A stretch of 64,000 nt of DNA from NCBI RefSeq assembly GCF_000515395.1, contig NZ_KI911782.1:2540606-2604605 (forward strand), written 5' to 3'. Below the pieces are notes generated by a model. The model ran no database searches and was not told the origin of the DNA. It was given only the letters and a program-made list of their open reading frames with translations. Source of the stretch: Jiangella gansuensis DSM 44835. GTDB lineage: Bacteria; Actinomycetota; Actinomycetes; Jiangellales; Jiangellaceae. Shown piece by piece: positions 1 to 8,748 of the stretch (its first letter is position 1; the number at the start of each line of letters is the position of its first letter). Both the position numbers and the translations under genes were made by a program.

Positions 1-1683
1 ATCGCCCAGCTGGCCCGCTCCGTGGCGGACCGCTACGCCGGCACCGTCGCCGATGTGCTCCGCCTGGCGGTTCCGCCCCGGCACGCCACCGCAGAGAAGG
101 CTCCGTCCGCGTCGCCGCCGGGGGAATGCGGCCGCCCGGAGCCCGGCGGCTGGGCCGCCCACGACGATGGCGTCGCCCTGCTGGACGCGCTGGCCTCCGG
201 TGGCACACCCCGGGCGGTTTGGAACCCCGGGCCCGGCGCCGACTGGCCGGAGCTCATCGCCCGGCTGGTGGCCGCCACGCTGGCCGGGGAGCGCGGCGCG
301 CTGGTGATCGTTCCGGACAGCCGCGATCTCGCCCGGGTGTCCGCCGCGCTCGACGCCGTCCTGGGGGAGGGGCATCACGTCGCGCTCGAGGCCGACGCCG
401 GGCCGTCAGCTCGCTACAAGCGGTGGCTCGCGGTGCGCCGCGGCGCCGTCCGCGCCGTCGTCGGCACCCGCTCCGCGGCGTTCGCTCCCGTGCGCGACCT
501 CGGCCTGGTCTGTCTCTGGGACGACGGCGACGACCTGCACGCCGAGCCGCGTGCTCCGTACCCGCACGCTCGCGAAGTGCTGTTGCTGCGCGCCCACCAG
601 GCCCGAGCGGCCGCCGTCGTCGGCGGTTTCGCCCGTACGGCGGAGGCCGAGCTGCTGGTGTCCACCGGCTGGGCGCGGCCGGTCACCCCGTCCAGGGCGG
701 CGGTGCGGGCGGCCGCGCCGCGCATCCACACCAGTGGCGACGATCACGAACAGGTCCGAGACGAAGCCGCTCGCAGCGCCCGGCTGCCGTCCCTGGCCTG
801 GCGCACGGCGCGCGCCGGGCTGCGCACCGGCCCGGTGCTGGTGCAGGTGCCGCGGGCCGGCTACCTCCCGGGGGTGGCATGCGCGCGGTGCCGGGCGGCG
901 GCCCGCTGCACGGCGTGCTCGGGGCCGCTTCTGGTCGGGCAGCCGGGGCAGCCGCCGCGGTGCGGGTGGTGTGCGACGACGTACCCGTCGTGGCGGTGCC
1001 CGGACTGTGGGCACGGGTACCTGCGCGCCACTTCCATCGGCGTGGGCCGGACGGCCGAGGAGCTCGGACGTGCGTTCCCCGGCGTGCCGGTGCTGATGTC
1101 GCGCGGCGACGCCGTCCGCGACACCGTCGCCGGCGAACCGGCTCTGGTGGTGGCCACGCCGGGTGCGGAGCCGGTCGCCGACGGCGGGTACCCGGCGGCC
1201 TTGCTCCTCGACGGCACGGCGCTGCTCAACCGCCCGAGCCTGCGGGCGGCAGAGGAGGCGCTGCGGCGCTGGCTGCGCGCGGCGGCGCTGGTGCGGTCGG
1301 GGTCGGCGGGCGGCGAGATCGTCGTTGTCGCCGACACGTCCGCGCCCGCCGTCCAGGCGCTGGTGCGGTGGGATCCGGCCGGCTTCGCCGAGCGTGAACT
1401 CGCCGAGCGGGGGGCGCTGCGACTGCCGCCGGCGGCCCGGGTGGCCGAACTCACCGGTGCCCTGGCCGACGTCGAAGACCTGCTGAAGCTCGCGGATCTG
1501 CCGCCCGAGGCCGAGGTCATCGGGCCGGCGCCGCTGGACGACGGCAGCCGCGCCATGGTCCGCGCGCCTCGACCGACCGGGACGGCGCTGGCGGCGGCCC
1601 TACGCGCCGCGGCCGGGGTCCGCTCCGCCCGCCGCTCCGGTGGCTCGGTCCGCGTCCGCGTCGACCCCGTCGACTTCGGCTGA
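1..1683 (+). CDS. priA: Probable primosomal protein N' (PriA), 5' end missing
   Basis: The reading frame is open from base 1 and 560 codons are present, so roughly the first 100 residues lie outside the window. PriA directs replisome reloading at stalled forks. Eight cysteines in four CxxC pairs (CARC, CTAC, CGWC, CPDC; around bases 880-1010) form the typical PriA zinc-binding insert. The helicase motifs are degenerate: no GxGKT Walker A loop is visible and the DEEH box is replaced by an acidic DDGDD stretch. This is the usual state of actinobacterial PriA, which is thought to keep DNA binding but not helicase activity. The gene ends before a convergent ABC ATPase gene, with a hairpin repeat element between them. 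Confidence 0.9.
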   Translation: MAQLARSVADRYAGTVADVLRLAVPPRHATAEKAPSASPPGECGRPEPGGWAAHDDGVALLDALASGGTPRAVWNPGPGADWPELIARLVAATLAGERGALVIVPDSRDLARVSAALDAVLGEGHHVALEADAGPSARYKRWLAVRRGAVRAVVGTRSAAFAPVRDLGLVCLWDDGDDLHAEPRAPYPHAREVLLLRAHQARAAAVVGGFARTAEAELLVSTGWARPVTPSRAAVRAAAPRIHTSGDDHEQVRDEAARSARLPSLAWRTARAGLRTGPVLVQVPRAGYLPGVACARCRAAARCTACSGPLLVGQPGQPPRCGWCATTYPSWRCPDCGHGYLRATSIGVGRTAEELGRAFPGVPVLMSRGDAVRDTVAGEPALVVATPGAEPVADGGYPAALLLDGTALLNRPSLRAAEEALRRWLRAAALVRSGSAGGEIVVVADTSAPAVQALVRWDPAGFAERELAERGALRLPPAARVAELTGALADVEDLLKLADLPPEAEVIGPAPLDDGSRAMVRAPRPTGTALAAALRAAAGVRSARRSGGSVRVRVDPVDFG

Positions 1684-1726
1684 CCCCGTGCCGCGTCCGC
1701 CCAACCGGCCCGCGCCGTCGTCCCCC

Positions 1727-1797
1727 AAATGATCACGTTCGGCATGGGTCCTCCCGCTTCACCACCCATGCTTGCCTGGTGGGGCGGGAGAACGCCT
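1727..1797 (-). repeat. 71-bp hairpin repeat element, copy E1
   Basis: Copy E1 of a 71-bp family (others at 13286, 42594, 43267, 54100). Read on the minus strand it runs from AGGCGTTCTCCCGC to the tail ending CGTGATCATTT. The stem CTCCCGC/GCGGGAG is perfect and the loop contains the invariant GGCAAGCAT. Its tail diverges slightly (CCATGCCGAACG). It lies between convergent priA and the ABC ATPase gene, with the tail nearest the priA stop, and could act as a transcript 3' structure. Confidence 0.85.
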
Positions 1798-1851
1798 GGC
1801 GTGGCCCGGCAGGGGCGGGGCGGGGGCGTCGCCGGCTGGAGCCCGGGGCGG

Positions 1852-2523
1852 TCAGGCCGAGGCGAGAGACCGGTAGTGGGCGACCGCGGCCGGCGGCGGG
1901 CCGTCGAAGACCAGCGCGCCGGCGTCGAAGACGAGCACGCGGTCCATCGACAGGACCGCGTCGAGGTCGTGCGTCACCAGCACCACCCGCTGCGGCAGGT
2001 CGGCCAGCAGCGACAGCACGCGCCGGGTGTTGCGCAGGTCGAGCAGCGTGGTCGGCTCGTCGCAGACGAGGACCTTCGGCTCCGTCACCAGCACCGAGCA
2101 GATGGCCAGGAGCTGTTTCTGCCCGCCCGACAGCAGGTGCGCGGGGTGGTCGGCGTGCGAGGACAGCCCGAACGACGCCAGCGCGTCGGCCACCCGCCGC
2201 GACACCTCGTCCCGTGACGCGCCGCGCAGCCCGAACGCGACGTCTTCGGCGACCGTCGGCATGAGGATCTGGGCGTCGGGGTCGGTGAAGACGAAGCCGA
2301 CCCGGCGGCGGACGGCGGATGCGTCGCGCCGGGTGTCCAGCCCGTCCACCGTCACGGTCCCCGACGACGGCAGCACCAGTCCGTTGAGCAGCCTCGCGAA
2401 CGTCGACTTGCCGGAGCCGTTGGCGCCGATGACACCGACTCGCTGCTCGGGCAGGGTGACCGTGACATCGCGCAGGACGGTCCGGTCGCCGTAGTGGTGC
2501 GTGACGGCGTTGACCTCGATCAC
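1852..2523 (-). CDS. ECF/biotin-cobalt type ABC transporter ATPase (BioM/EcfA-like)
   Basis: A 223-aa single ATPase domain. Walker A GANGSGKST is at residues 33-41, the Q-loop region is FTDPDAQI, the signature LSGGQ is near residue 130 and Walker B VLVCDEPT near 150. The DPDAQI Q-loop followed by TVAEDVAFG is typical of energy-coupling-factor ATPases that drive vitamin or metal uptake with an S-component and an EcfT membrane protein. Neither partner gene is next to it, so substrate and partners are unknown. It starts 10 bp after the YpfJ-like protease gene on the same strand and is probably co-transcribed with it. Biotin transport (BioM) is a plausible guess from sequence style only. Confidence 0.85.
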   Translation of the reverse strand: MIEVNAVTHHYGDRTVLRDVTVTLPEQRVGVIGANGSGKSTFARLLNGLVLPSSGTVTVDGLDTRRDASAVRRRVGFVFTDPDAQILMPTVAEDVAFGLRGASRDEVSRRVADALASFGLSSHADHPAHLLSGGQKQLLAICSVLVTEPKVLVCDEPTTLLDLRNTRRVLSLLADLPQRVVLVTHDLDAVLSMDRVLVFDAGALVFDGPPPAAVAHYRSLASA

Positions 2524-2533
2524 ACGGGCACTC

Positions 2534-3427
2534 CTACAGCGACGACGCGGCGAAGGTGTCGCAGGCGGCCACGTCGCCGCTGCGGTATCCGACAGTGAAC
2601 CACGCCTGTCGCTGCTCGCTGGAGCCGTGGGTCCACGACTCGGGCGTGACGGTGCCCTGGAAACGTTCCTGGATGTAGTCGTCGCCGACGGTGTTGGCGG
2701 CGGCCAGCGCGTCGCGGATGTCCTGGTCGGTCAGGTCGGAGATGAGCGGCTGGCCGGACTCGTCGGCGGTGGTCGTGGCGTGGTGTGCCCACATGCCGGC
2801 GTAGCAGTCGGCCTGCAGTTCGAGCCGGACGGCGTCGGAGTCGGGGCCGGAGCGTGACCGCACCCGGTCCATCTGGCCGGTGAGGTTCTGGATGTGGTGG
2901 CCGTACTCGTGGGCCAGGACGTAGGCCTCGGCGAACATGCCGCTGGGGCCGCCGTAGGTGGTGCGGAGGTCGTCGAAGAAGCCGAGATCGAGGTAGACGT
3001 TCTGGTCGCCGGGACAGTAGAACGGCCCGACCTGCGACGACGCGCGCCCGCAGCCGGTATCGACGGCGGTGGTGAAGAAGGTGGTCTGGGCGGGGGAGTA
3101 ACGCTGACCGGCCGCGGCGAAGTAGTCGTCCCAGAAGTCCTGCGCGGAGTTCACGTAGAGCACGAACCGGCAGTCGGGGTTCTCCTCGATGTCGGCCACC
3201 AGCTGGCATTCCTGCTCCAGTTCACCCTCGGCGCCCGGTTCGGCCTGGACGGCCGGTGACGTGCCGTCGCCCAGCAGGTCGGCCGGGTTCGTGCCGGTGA
3301 GCAGGGCGATCAGGGCCAGGACGATGACGCCGACGCCGCCACCGGCGGCGGCGGTGCGCCCGACCGGGCGGCCGCGCTGATCGGACACCTGGGAAGGATC
3401 CAGGCGTGCACGTCGGTTGAACTTCAT
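2534..3427 (-). CDS. YpfJ/KPN_02809-family neutral zinc metallopeptidase
   Basis: A 297-aa protein with an N-terminal cytoplasmic stretch, one membrane segment (about residues 31-47) and an extracytoplasmic domain carrying the zincin motif HEYGHH at residues 173-178. This is the signature of the putative neutral zinc metallopeptidase family (YpfJ), whose substrates are not established. Paired cysteines (C74/C86 and C126/C138) could form disulfides outside the membrane. The start is supported by a strong GGGGGAGG ribosome-binding site. It is transcribed divergently from the ABC-F gene and is likely the first gene of an operon with the downstream ATPase. Confidence 0.88.
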   Translation of the reverse strand: MKFNRRARLDPSQVSDQRGRPVGRTAAAGGGVGVIVLALIALLTGTNPADLLGDGTSPAVQAEPGAEGELEQECQLVADIEENPDCRFVLYVNSAQDFWDDYFAAAGQRYSPAQTTFFTTAVDTGCGRASSQVGPFYCPGDQNVYLDLGFFDDLRTTYGGPSGMFAEAYVLAHEYGHHIQNLTGQMDRVRSRSGPDSDAVRLELQADCYAGMWAHHATTTADESGQPLISDLTDQDIRDALAAANTVGDDYIQERFQGTVTPESWTHGSSEQRQAWFTVGYRSGDVAACDTFAASSL

Positions 3428-3536
3428 GGCCGCGCGACCTCCCCCAGTAGACTGCCACCATGATGCCCGTGGCGGACTGAATCGTTGGCGGAACTCGCTA
3501 CCCTGCCCACCCCGCCACGAAAGAGCTCACTCAGAC

Positions 3537-5135
3537 ATGATCACCGCACATCAACTGGAAGTGCGCGCCGGCGCCCAGATCCTGCTCAGCGACGCCAGCT
3601 TCCGCATCGCTCCCGGCGACAAGATCGGCCTCGTCGGCCGCAACGGCGCCGGCAAGACGACCCTGACCCGCATCCTGGCCGAGGAGGGCCAGCCGGCCTC
3701 GGGCACCGTCACCCGGGCCGGCTCGGTCGGCTACCTGCCGCAGGACCCGCGGGCCGGCGACCCCGACGTGCTGGCGCGCGACCGCATCCTGGGCGCGCGC
3801 GGCCTGGATGTCGCCGTCGCCGGGATGCGCCGCGCCGAGAAGCAGATGGCCTCCAGCGACCCCGCCGAGCACGAGCGGGGCATGCGCCGCTACGAGCGCC
3901 TCGAGGCGGAGTTCCTGGCCATGGGCGGCTACGCGGCCGAGAGCGAGGCGGCCACCATCGCCGCCAGTCTCGGCCTGCCTGACCGGGTGCTCACGCAGCC
4001 GCTGCGCACGCTGTCCGGCGGGCAGCGCCGCCGGGTCGAGCTGGCCCGCATCCTGTTCTCCGACGCCGAGACGCTGCTGCTGGACGAGCCGACGAACCAC
4101 CTGGACGCCGACTCCGTCGTGTGGTTGCGCGACTTCCTGCGCGCCTTCAAGGGCGGTCTGGTGGTCATCAGCCACGACGTCGCCCTGCTCGACCAGACGG
4201 TCAACCGCGTCTTCCACCTCGATGCGACGCGTGGCGTCATCGACGTCTACAACATCGGCTGGAAGGCCTACCTGGAGCAGCGCGAGACCGACGAGCGGCG
4301 GCGGCATCGTGAGCGCACCAACGCCGAGAAGAAGGCGGCCGCTCTCAAGGCACAGGCCGACCGGATGCGCTACAAGGCCACGAAGGCGACCGCCGCGCAG
4401 AACATGGACCGCCGGGCGGACCGCCTGCTCGCCGGGCTGGAGGAGCAGCGGCGCGCGGACAAGGTGGCCAAGCTGCGCTTCCCCGACCCCGCGCCGTGCG
4501 GCAAGACCCCCTTGACGGCCACCGGGCTGTCGAAGTCGTACGGGTCGCTGGAGGTCTTCACCGACGTCGACCTCGCCATCGACCGCGGCAGCCGGGTCGT
4601 CATCCTGGGCCTCAACGGTGCCGGTAAGACGACGCTGCTGCGGCTGCTGGGCGGCGTGGAGCGGCCTGACACCGGGACGGTGGAGCCGGGCCACGGGTTG
4701 CGGCTGGGCTACTACGCGCAGGAGCACGAGACGCTCGACACGTCCCGGACGGTGCTGGAGAACCTCCGCACGGCCGCGCCGGACCTGCCGGCGGTCGAGG
4801 CGCGCCGGGTCCTCGGCTCGTTCCTGTTCTCCGGCGACGACGTGGACAAGCCGGCCGGCGTGCTGTCCGGCGGCGAGAAGACCCGGCTCGCGTTGGCGTC
4901 CCTGGTGGTGTCCAGCGCCAACGTGCTGCTGCTGGACGAGCCCACCAACAACCTCGACCCGGCGTCACGTGCGGAGGTCCTGACCGCGTTGCGGTCGTTC
5001 ACCGGCGCTATCGTCCTCGTCACTCACGACGAGGGCGCGGTCGACGCGCTGGGGCCCGAGCGCGTCGTCCTGCTTCCGGACGGAGTGGAAGATCTGTGGA
5101 ACCCGGACTACGCAGAGCTCGTCTCACTGGCGTAG
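3537..5135 (+). CDS. ABC-F family ATP-binding protein
   Basis: A 532-aa protein with two ABC ATPase domains and no membrane segments, the layout of ABC-F translation factors and ribosome-protection proteins. Domain 1 has GRNGAGKTT (34-42), LSGGQRRRVE and LLLDEPTNHLD. A basic linker rich in Arg/Lys/Glu joins it to domain 2, which has GLNGAGKTT, LSGGEKTR and LLLDEPTNNLD. The start is placed at the ATG opening MITAHQLEVRAG, as in family members; the frame stays open 40 codons upstream but that extension is not family-like. No clear ribosome-binding site precedes it. Family knowledge supports a role at the ribosomal E site; antibiotic resistance cannot be claimed from sequence alone. Confidence 0.9.
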   Translation: MITAHQLEVRAGAQILLSDASFRIAPGDKIGLVGRNGAGKTTLTRILAEEGQPASGTVTRAGSVGYLPQDPRAGDPDVLARDRILGARGLDVAVAGMRRAEKQMASSDPAEHERGMRRYERLEAEFLAMGGYAAESEAATIAASLGLPDRVLTQPLRTLSGGQRRRVELARILFSDAETLLLDEPTNHLDADSVVWLRDFLRAFKGGLVVISHDVALLDQTVNRVFHLDATRGVIDVYNIGWKAYLEQRETDERRRHRERTNAEKKAAALKAQADRMRYKATKATAAQNMDRRADRLLAGLEEQRRADKVAKLRFPDPAPCGKTPLTATGLSKSYGSLEVFTDVDLAIDRGSRVVILGLNGAGKTTLLRLLGGVERPDTGTVEPGHGLRLGYYAQEHETLDTSRTVLENLRTAAPDLPAVEARRVLGSFLFSGDDVDKPAGVLSGGEKTRLALASLVVSSANVLLLDEPTNNLDPASRAEVLTALRSFTGAIVLVTHDEGAVDALGPERVVLLPDGVEDLWNPDYAELVSLA

Positions 5136-5259
5136 GAGAGGTCGATTCACCCTGCGTTTTTCCCGCCAGCACGACGTGATCTTGTCTTCGAGTGGCGAAA
5201 AACGGTAATGGAGCGGATCATTGTCCTCTGTCATGCAGGACAACGAAACGGGAGGACGC

Positions 5260-5478
5260 GTGGCCGAGAAGTTGGTAAAAGGCGCGCGGATCAGTGGGGG
5301 GCAGCGTGACAAGCTCGCCTCTGACCTGAAGAAGAAGTACGAAGGTGGTCGCAGCATCCGCGAGCTCGCCACCGAAACGGGACGGTCCTACGGGTTCGTC
5401 CATCGTGTTCTGTCCGAGTCCGGTGTCAATCTACGAGGACGTGGAGGCGCCACACGAGGCAAGGCGAAGAAGGACTGA
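5260..5478 (+). CDS. Small conserved actinobacterial helix-turn-helix protein
   Basis: A 72-aa basic protein beginning VAEKLVKGARISGGQRDKL with a predicted helix-turn-helix in the stretch SIRELATETGRSYGFVHRVL and a basic tail RGRGGATRGKAKKD. It matches a short, highly conserved actinobacterial HTH family of unknown target. The GTG at 5260 is preferred because GGAGGA lies just upstream and the product then matches the family length; an ATG at 5233 in frame would add nine residues. The upstream region holds an imperfect inverted repeat (GTTTTTCCCGCCA near 5156-5168 and TGGCGAAAAAC near 5193-5203) that could be an operator. Confidence 0.8.
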   Translation: MAEKLVKGARISGGQRDKLASDLKKKYEGGRSIRELATETGRSYGFVHRVLSESGVNLRGRGGATRGKAKKD

Positions 5479-6047
5479 CCAAGCCTTGACGGTCGAGATG
5501 CCGGAGGAGGGTGGCCTCCAGCAGCTCGATCGCCCCGACATTCGCTTCGTCACCCAGATGCGCGATCCCCGGCGCGCAATCGCCTGAATGCCGGCGAAAC
5601 GGTGGGCGCGCTCACCGAGTCCGGGTGAGCCGCCAACGGCGAATCCTCGAGTCGTCGCACTCGAAGCCGAGGGGCTGAATTCACTGGTCTTGATCACTGT
5701 CCGTAGCGTGAATGCGGTTGTTTCCGGCAAAACGGCGGCCGTGATTACGCAGCGTACAGAATGATCTTGATCTGACATTGCCGCGTTATCAGTGCGCTTT
5801 CACGCGGTACATGTGAAAGCTACGTTCGCTCCGGCTGCGGGTCCGACCGCGCCGGGGCCGGATCGAGCTTCAGCCTGCCCGCATTCGAACCGGCGCGGCG
5901 CTTCGTCGTCAGGTGGCCCTGCTGTGAGCGAACAGCACCCCCAGAAGACGGATTCCGGGAAGAACCCGGGCCGGCCACGGCGTTGACGCGACGGGCCGGT
6001 TCGGGCATTACCGGCTCGCCGAAGGACGGACGAGGAGGTCGGCGCCG
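5479..6047. other. 570-bp intergenic region without a convincing gene
   Basis: This gap is visibly less GC-rich than its surroundings, especially 5680-5830. Short frames are open on both strands but none has a ribosome-binding site plus family-like sequence. A 20-codon GTG frame at 5924-5986, preceded by AGGTGG, could be a leader peptide for the ABC exporter but is weak. The region also holds a dyad at 5796-5820. Confidence 0.5.
5796..5820. promoter_or_regulatory. Dyad-symmetric candidate operator upstream of ABC exporter
   Basis: Perfect 8-bp arms GCTTTCAC and GTGAAAGC are separated by nine bases (GCGGTACAT). The 25-bp dyad lies about 230 bp before the ABC exporter start, in the most AT-rich part of the gap. 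Size and symmetry fit a dimeric repressor site, but no regulator gene is adjacent, so this is an inference. Confidence 0.4.
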
Positions 6048-7943
6048 GTGTCGATGGGCTCGATGGGCGGGGCGTGGCGAGCGTCGAGGTCGTTCTCGAC
6101 CGACCGATCGGTCGCCGCCAAGCGGCTGGCACGGGGCACCGTCAAGCGGGTCGCCGGCTACGGACGTCCGTACCGGTTCCAGCTGGCGGTCTTCCTCGCC
6201 ACGACCATCGCGGGCGCCGCCTCCGCCGCGGCCGTACCGCTGCTGCTGAAGGTACTCATCGACGACGGAGTATCGGCCGGTGCCCGCTCGGTGGTCGTCT
6301 GGGCCGCACTGGCGGTCGCCGGGCTGGCGGTCGTCGACGCGGTCCTGGGCCTGATCGGGCGGTGGATGTCCGCGCGGGTCGGCGAGGGGCTCATCTTCGA
6401 CTTGCGCCGGCAGGTGTTCGACCACGTCCAGCGTCAGCCCGTCGCGTTCTTCACCCGCACCCAGACCGGGTCACTGGTCTCGCGGCTCAACAGCGACGTC
6501 ATCGGGGCCCAGCAGGCGTTCACCGGCACCCTCTCGCAGGTGGTCAGCAACTTCGTGACCCTGGTGCTGGCGCTGGGGGCGATGATCCTGCTGTCCTGGC
6601 AGATCACCCTGATCGTGCTGGTCCTGGTGCCGCTGTTCCTGCTGCCGGCGCGGTTCATCGGCCGCAAGCTGGCCGACATCACCCGCGAGTCGATGCAGCT
6701 CAACGCCGCGATGAGCCAGACCATGACCGAGCGCTTCAACGTTTCCGGCGCACTGCTGGTGAAGATCTTCGGCCGCTACCGCACCGAGAACGAGTCGTTC
6801 GCCGAGGCCGCCGGCCGGGTCCGCGACATCGGCGTCGTCCAGGCCCTCTACGCCCGCTACTTCTTCCTCGGCCTGACCTTCCTGGCGTCACTCGCGACGG
6901 CGGTCGTCTACGGCGTCGGCGGCTGGCTGGCCATCGACGGCACGCTCGAGGTCGGCACGCTGGTGGCGCTGGCAGCGCTGCTGACCCGCCTGTACGGGCC
7001 CCTCACGGCGCTGTCGAACGTCCAGGTCGACATCATGACCGCGCTGGTCAGCTTCGAGCGGGTTTTCGAGGTCCTGGACCTGCGGCCGATGGTCCGCGAC
7101 GCGCCCACCGCCCGGCCGCTGCCGCCAGGTGACGATCAGCTGTCGGTGGAGTTCGACGAGGTCGAGTTCAGCTACCCGACGGCCGAGGACGTGTCGTTGG
7201 CGTCCCTGGAGTCGGTGGCCCGGCCCATGGTGTCCTCGCCCGAGCCGGTGCTGCGCGGAGTCTCGTTCACCGTCGAGCCTGGGCAGATGGTGGCGCTGGT
7301 GGGGCCGTCGGGCGCCGGCAAGTCCACCATCACGCACCTGGTGTCGCGGCTGTACGACCCGACGGCCGGTGTGGTCCGGGTGGGCGGACGCGACGCTCGC
7401 GGCATCACGCTGGAGTCCCTTCACGACGCCGTCGGCGTGGTCACGCAGGACGCCCACATGTTCCACGACACCATCCGGTACAACCTCGCGTATGCCCGGC
7501 CCGGTGCCACCGACGACGAGCTGATGGCGGCCCTCGAGGCGGCCCAGATCGGCCCCTTGGTCGCGTCCCTGCCCGACGGCCTCGACACCGTCGTCGGCGA
7601 CCGCGGCTACCGGCTGTCGGGCGGGGAGAAGCAGCGCATGGCCATCGCCCGGCTGCTGCTCAAGGCGCCGCGGGTGGTGGTGCTGGACGAAGCGACCGCG
7701 CACCTGGACTCCGAATCGGAGGTGGCGGTGCAGCGGGCGCTGAAGACGGCGCTGACCGGGCGGACGTCCATTGTCATCGCGCACCGGCTGTCCACCATCC
7801 GCGACGCCGACGCCATCCTCGTCGTCGCCGGTGGCCGCATCGTCGAGCGGGGCACCCACGACGAGCTGCTCGCCGCGGGTGGCACGTACGCGGAGCTCTA
7901 CCGCACCCAGTTCGCGACCCAGGACGTGCCGACGCCTCGGTGA
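6048..7943 (+). CDS. ABC exporter, fused permease-ATPase (type IV)
   Basis: A 631-aa half-transporter: an N-terminal transmembrane domain of about six helices (residues about 45-330) fused to an ATPase domain with Walker A GPSGAGKST (about 419-427), signature LSGGEKQRMA and Walker B VVVLDEATAHLD. It would work as a homodimer exporting lipids, drugs or peptides; the substrate cannot be read from sequence. The GTG start at 6048 follows a GAGGAGG ribosome-binding site. It has no partner half-transporter nearby and converges closely (7-bp gap) on the SDR gene. Confidence 0.9.
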   Translation: MSMGSMGGAWRASRSFSTDRSVAAKRLARGTVKRVAGYGRPYRFQLAVFLATTIAGAASAAAVPLLLKVLIDDGVSAGARSVVVWAALAVAGLAVVDAVLGLIGRWMSARVGEGLIFDLRRQVFDHVQRQPVAFFTRTQTGSLVSRLNSDVIGAQQAFTGTLSQVVSNFVTLVLALGAMILLSWQITLIVLVLVPLFLLPARFIGRKLADITRESMQLNAAMSQTMTERFNVSGALLVKIFGRYRTENESFAEAAGRVRDIGVVQALYARYFFLGLTFLASLATAVVYGVGGWLAIDGTLEVGTLVALAALLTRLYGPLTALSNVQVDIMTALVSFERVFEVLDLRPMVRDAPTARPLPPGDDQLSVEFDEVEFSYPTAEDVSLASLESVARPMVSSPEPVLRGVSFTVEPGQMVALVGPSGAGKSTITHLVSRLYDPTAGVVRVGGRDARGITLESLHDAVGVVTQDAHMFHDTIRYNLAYARPGATDDELMAALEAAQIGPLVASLPDGLDTVVGDRGYRLSGGEKQRMAIARLLLKAPRVVVLDEATAHLDSESEVAVQRALKTALTGRTSIVIAHRLSTIRDADAILVVAGGRIVERGTHDELLAAGGTYAELYRTQFATQDVPTPR

Positions 7944-7950
7944 CGCCGCC

Positions 7951-8730
7951 TCAGAGGCTGCGGATGGAACCGCCGTCCACCGGGATCATGGACCCCGTGA
8001 CGTACGACGCGGCGGGGGAGAGCACGAAAGCGGCCACCCGGCCGAACTCCTCCGGCCGGCCGTAACGGCGTAGCGGGATGGTCCGCGAACCCTCGGCCTT
8101 GACCTCCTCGGGGTCGCGGCCGGCGTTCTGGGCGAGTTCGCGCAGCCGCTCGGTCTCGACGCTTCCCGGCAGCAGCCCGACCGCCCGGATGCCCTGCGGC
8201 CCCAGCTCGTCGGCCAGTTGCTTGACGACCATCGCCAGGCCGGGTCGCAGGCCGTTGGACGTCGCCAATCCGGAAATGGGTGCCCGCACCGAGCTGGACA
8301 GCACGAACGCCAGCGCGCCGCCGCGTCCGTCCGCGGCGAGCCGCGCCGCGACGACGCGCGCCAGCCGGACCGCACCGAGGAAGACGCTCTCGAACGCCGA
8401 GCGCCACTGGTCGTCGGTGATGTCGCTGACTCCGCCCCCGGGCGGGCCGCCGACGCTGACCAGCGCGCCGTCCAGCCGGCCGAACGTGTCGAACGCCGTG
8501 GCGACCAGCCGCTCCGGGGTGTCGGGGTCGGCGTTGTCGGCCGCCACTCCCACGACCGAACCCGTCCCGCCCGCCGCGAGATCGCGGGCCGCGGCGTCGA
8601 CGGCCTCCTGCGACCGGGACGCGACGACCAGCCGGGCGCCGTCGGCTACCAAGGCCTCGGCCGCCGCCCGCCCGAGCCCGCGGGTGCCGCCGGTGACGAT
8701 GTAGACGCGGTCCTTCAACCCGAGATCCAT
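7951..8730 (-). CDS. SDR-family oxidoreductase lacking the YxxxK catalytic pair
   Basis: A 259-aa Rossmann-fold protein with the cofactor loop TGGTRGLG near residues 13-20 and a C-terminal SDR motif (YVTGSMIPVDGG). Where classical SDRs have Tyr-x3-Lys, this protein reads SGLATSNGLRPGLA, so the Tyr and Lys positions appear as Ser and Arg. A group of SDRs with this substitution exists; their chemistry is unclear and some may be inactive as dehydrogenases. TAGGAT lies 8 nt before the ATG, suggesting a near-leaderless transcript. FabG-like annotation by similarity should not be taken as proof of function. Confidence 0.85.
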   Translation of the reverse strand: MDLGLKDRVYIVTGGTRGLGRAAAEALVADGARLVVASRSQEAVDAAARDLAAGGTGSVVGVAADNADPDTPERLVATAFDTFGRLDGALVSVGGPPGGGVSDITDDQWRSAFESVFLGAVRLARVVAARLAADGRGGALAFVLSSSVRAPISGLATSNGLRPGLAMVVKQLADELGPQGIRAVGLLPGSVETERLRELAQNAGRDPEEVKAEGSRTIPLRRYGRPEEFGRVAAFVLSPAASYVTGSMIPVDGGSIRSL

Positions 8731-8748
8731 GGCTCGCGATCCTACGGG

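Noticed and set aside
5431-5778. Minus-strand gene in the gap after the HTH gene
   Set aside because: Protein-like stretches appear in more than one frame but none is continuous, has a start signal or matches a family; at most a decayed remnant.
5870-5910. tRNA-like TTCGAAC segment
   Set aside because: CATTCGAACCGG resembles a T-loop, but no acceptor stem or anticodon arm can be assembled around it.
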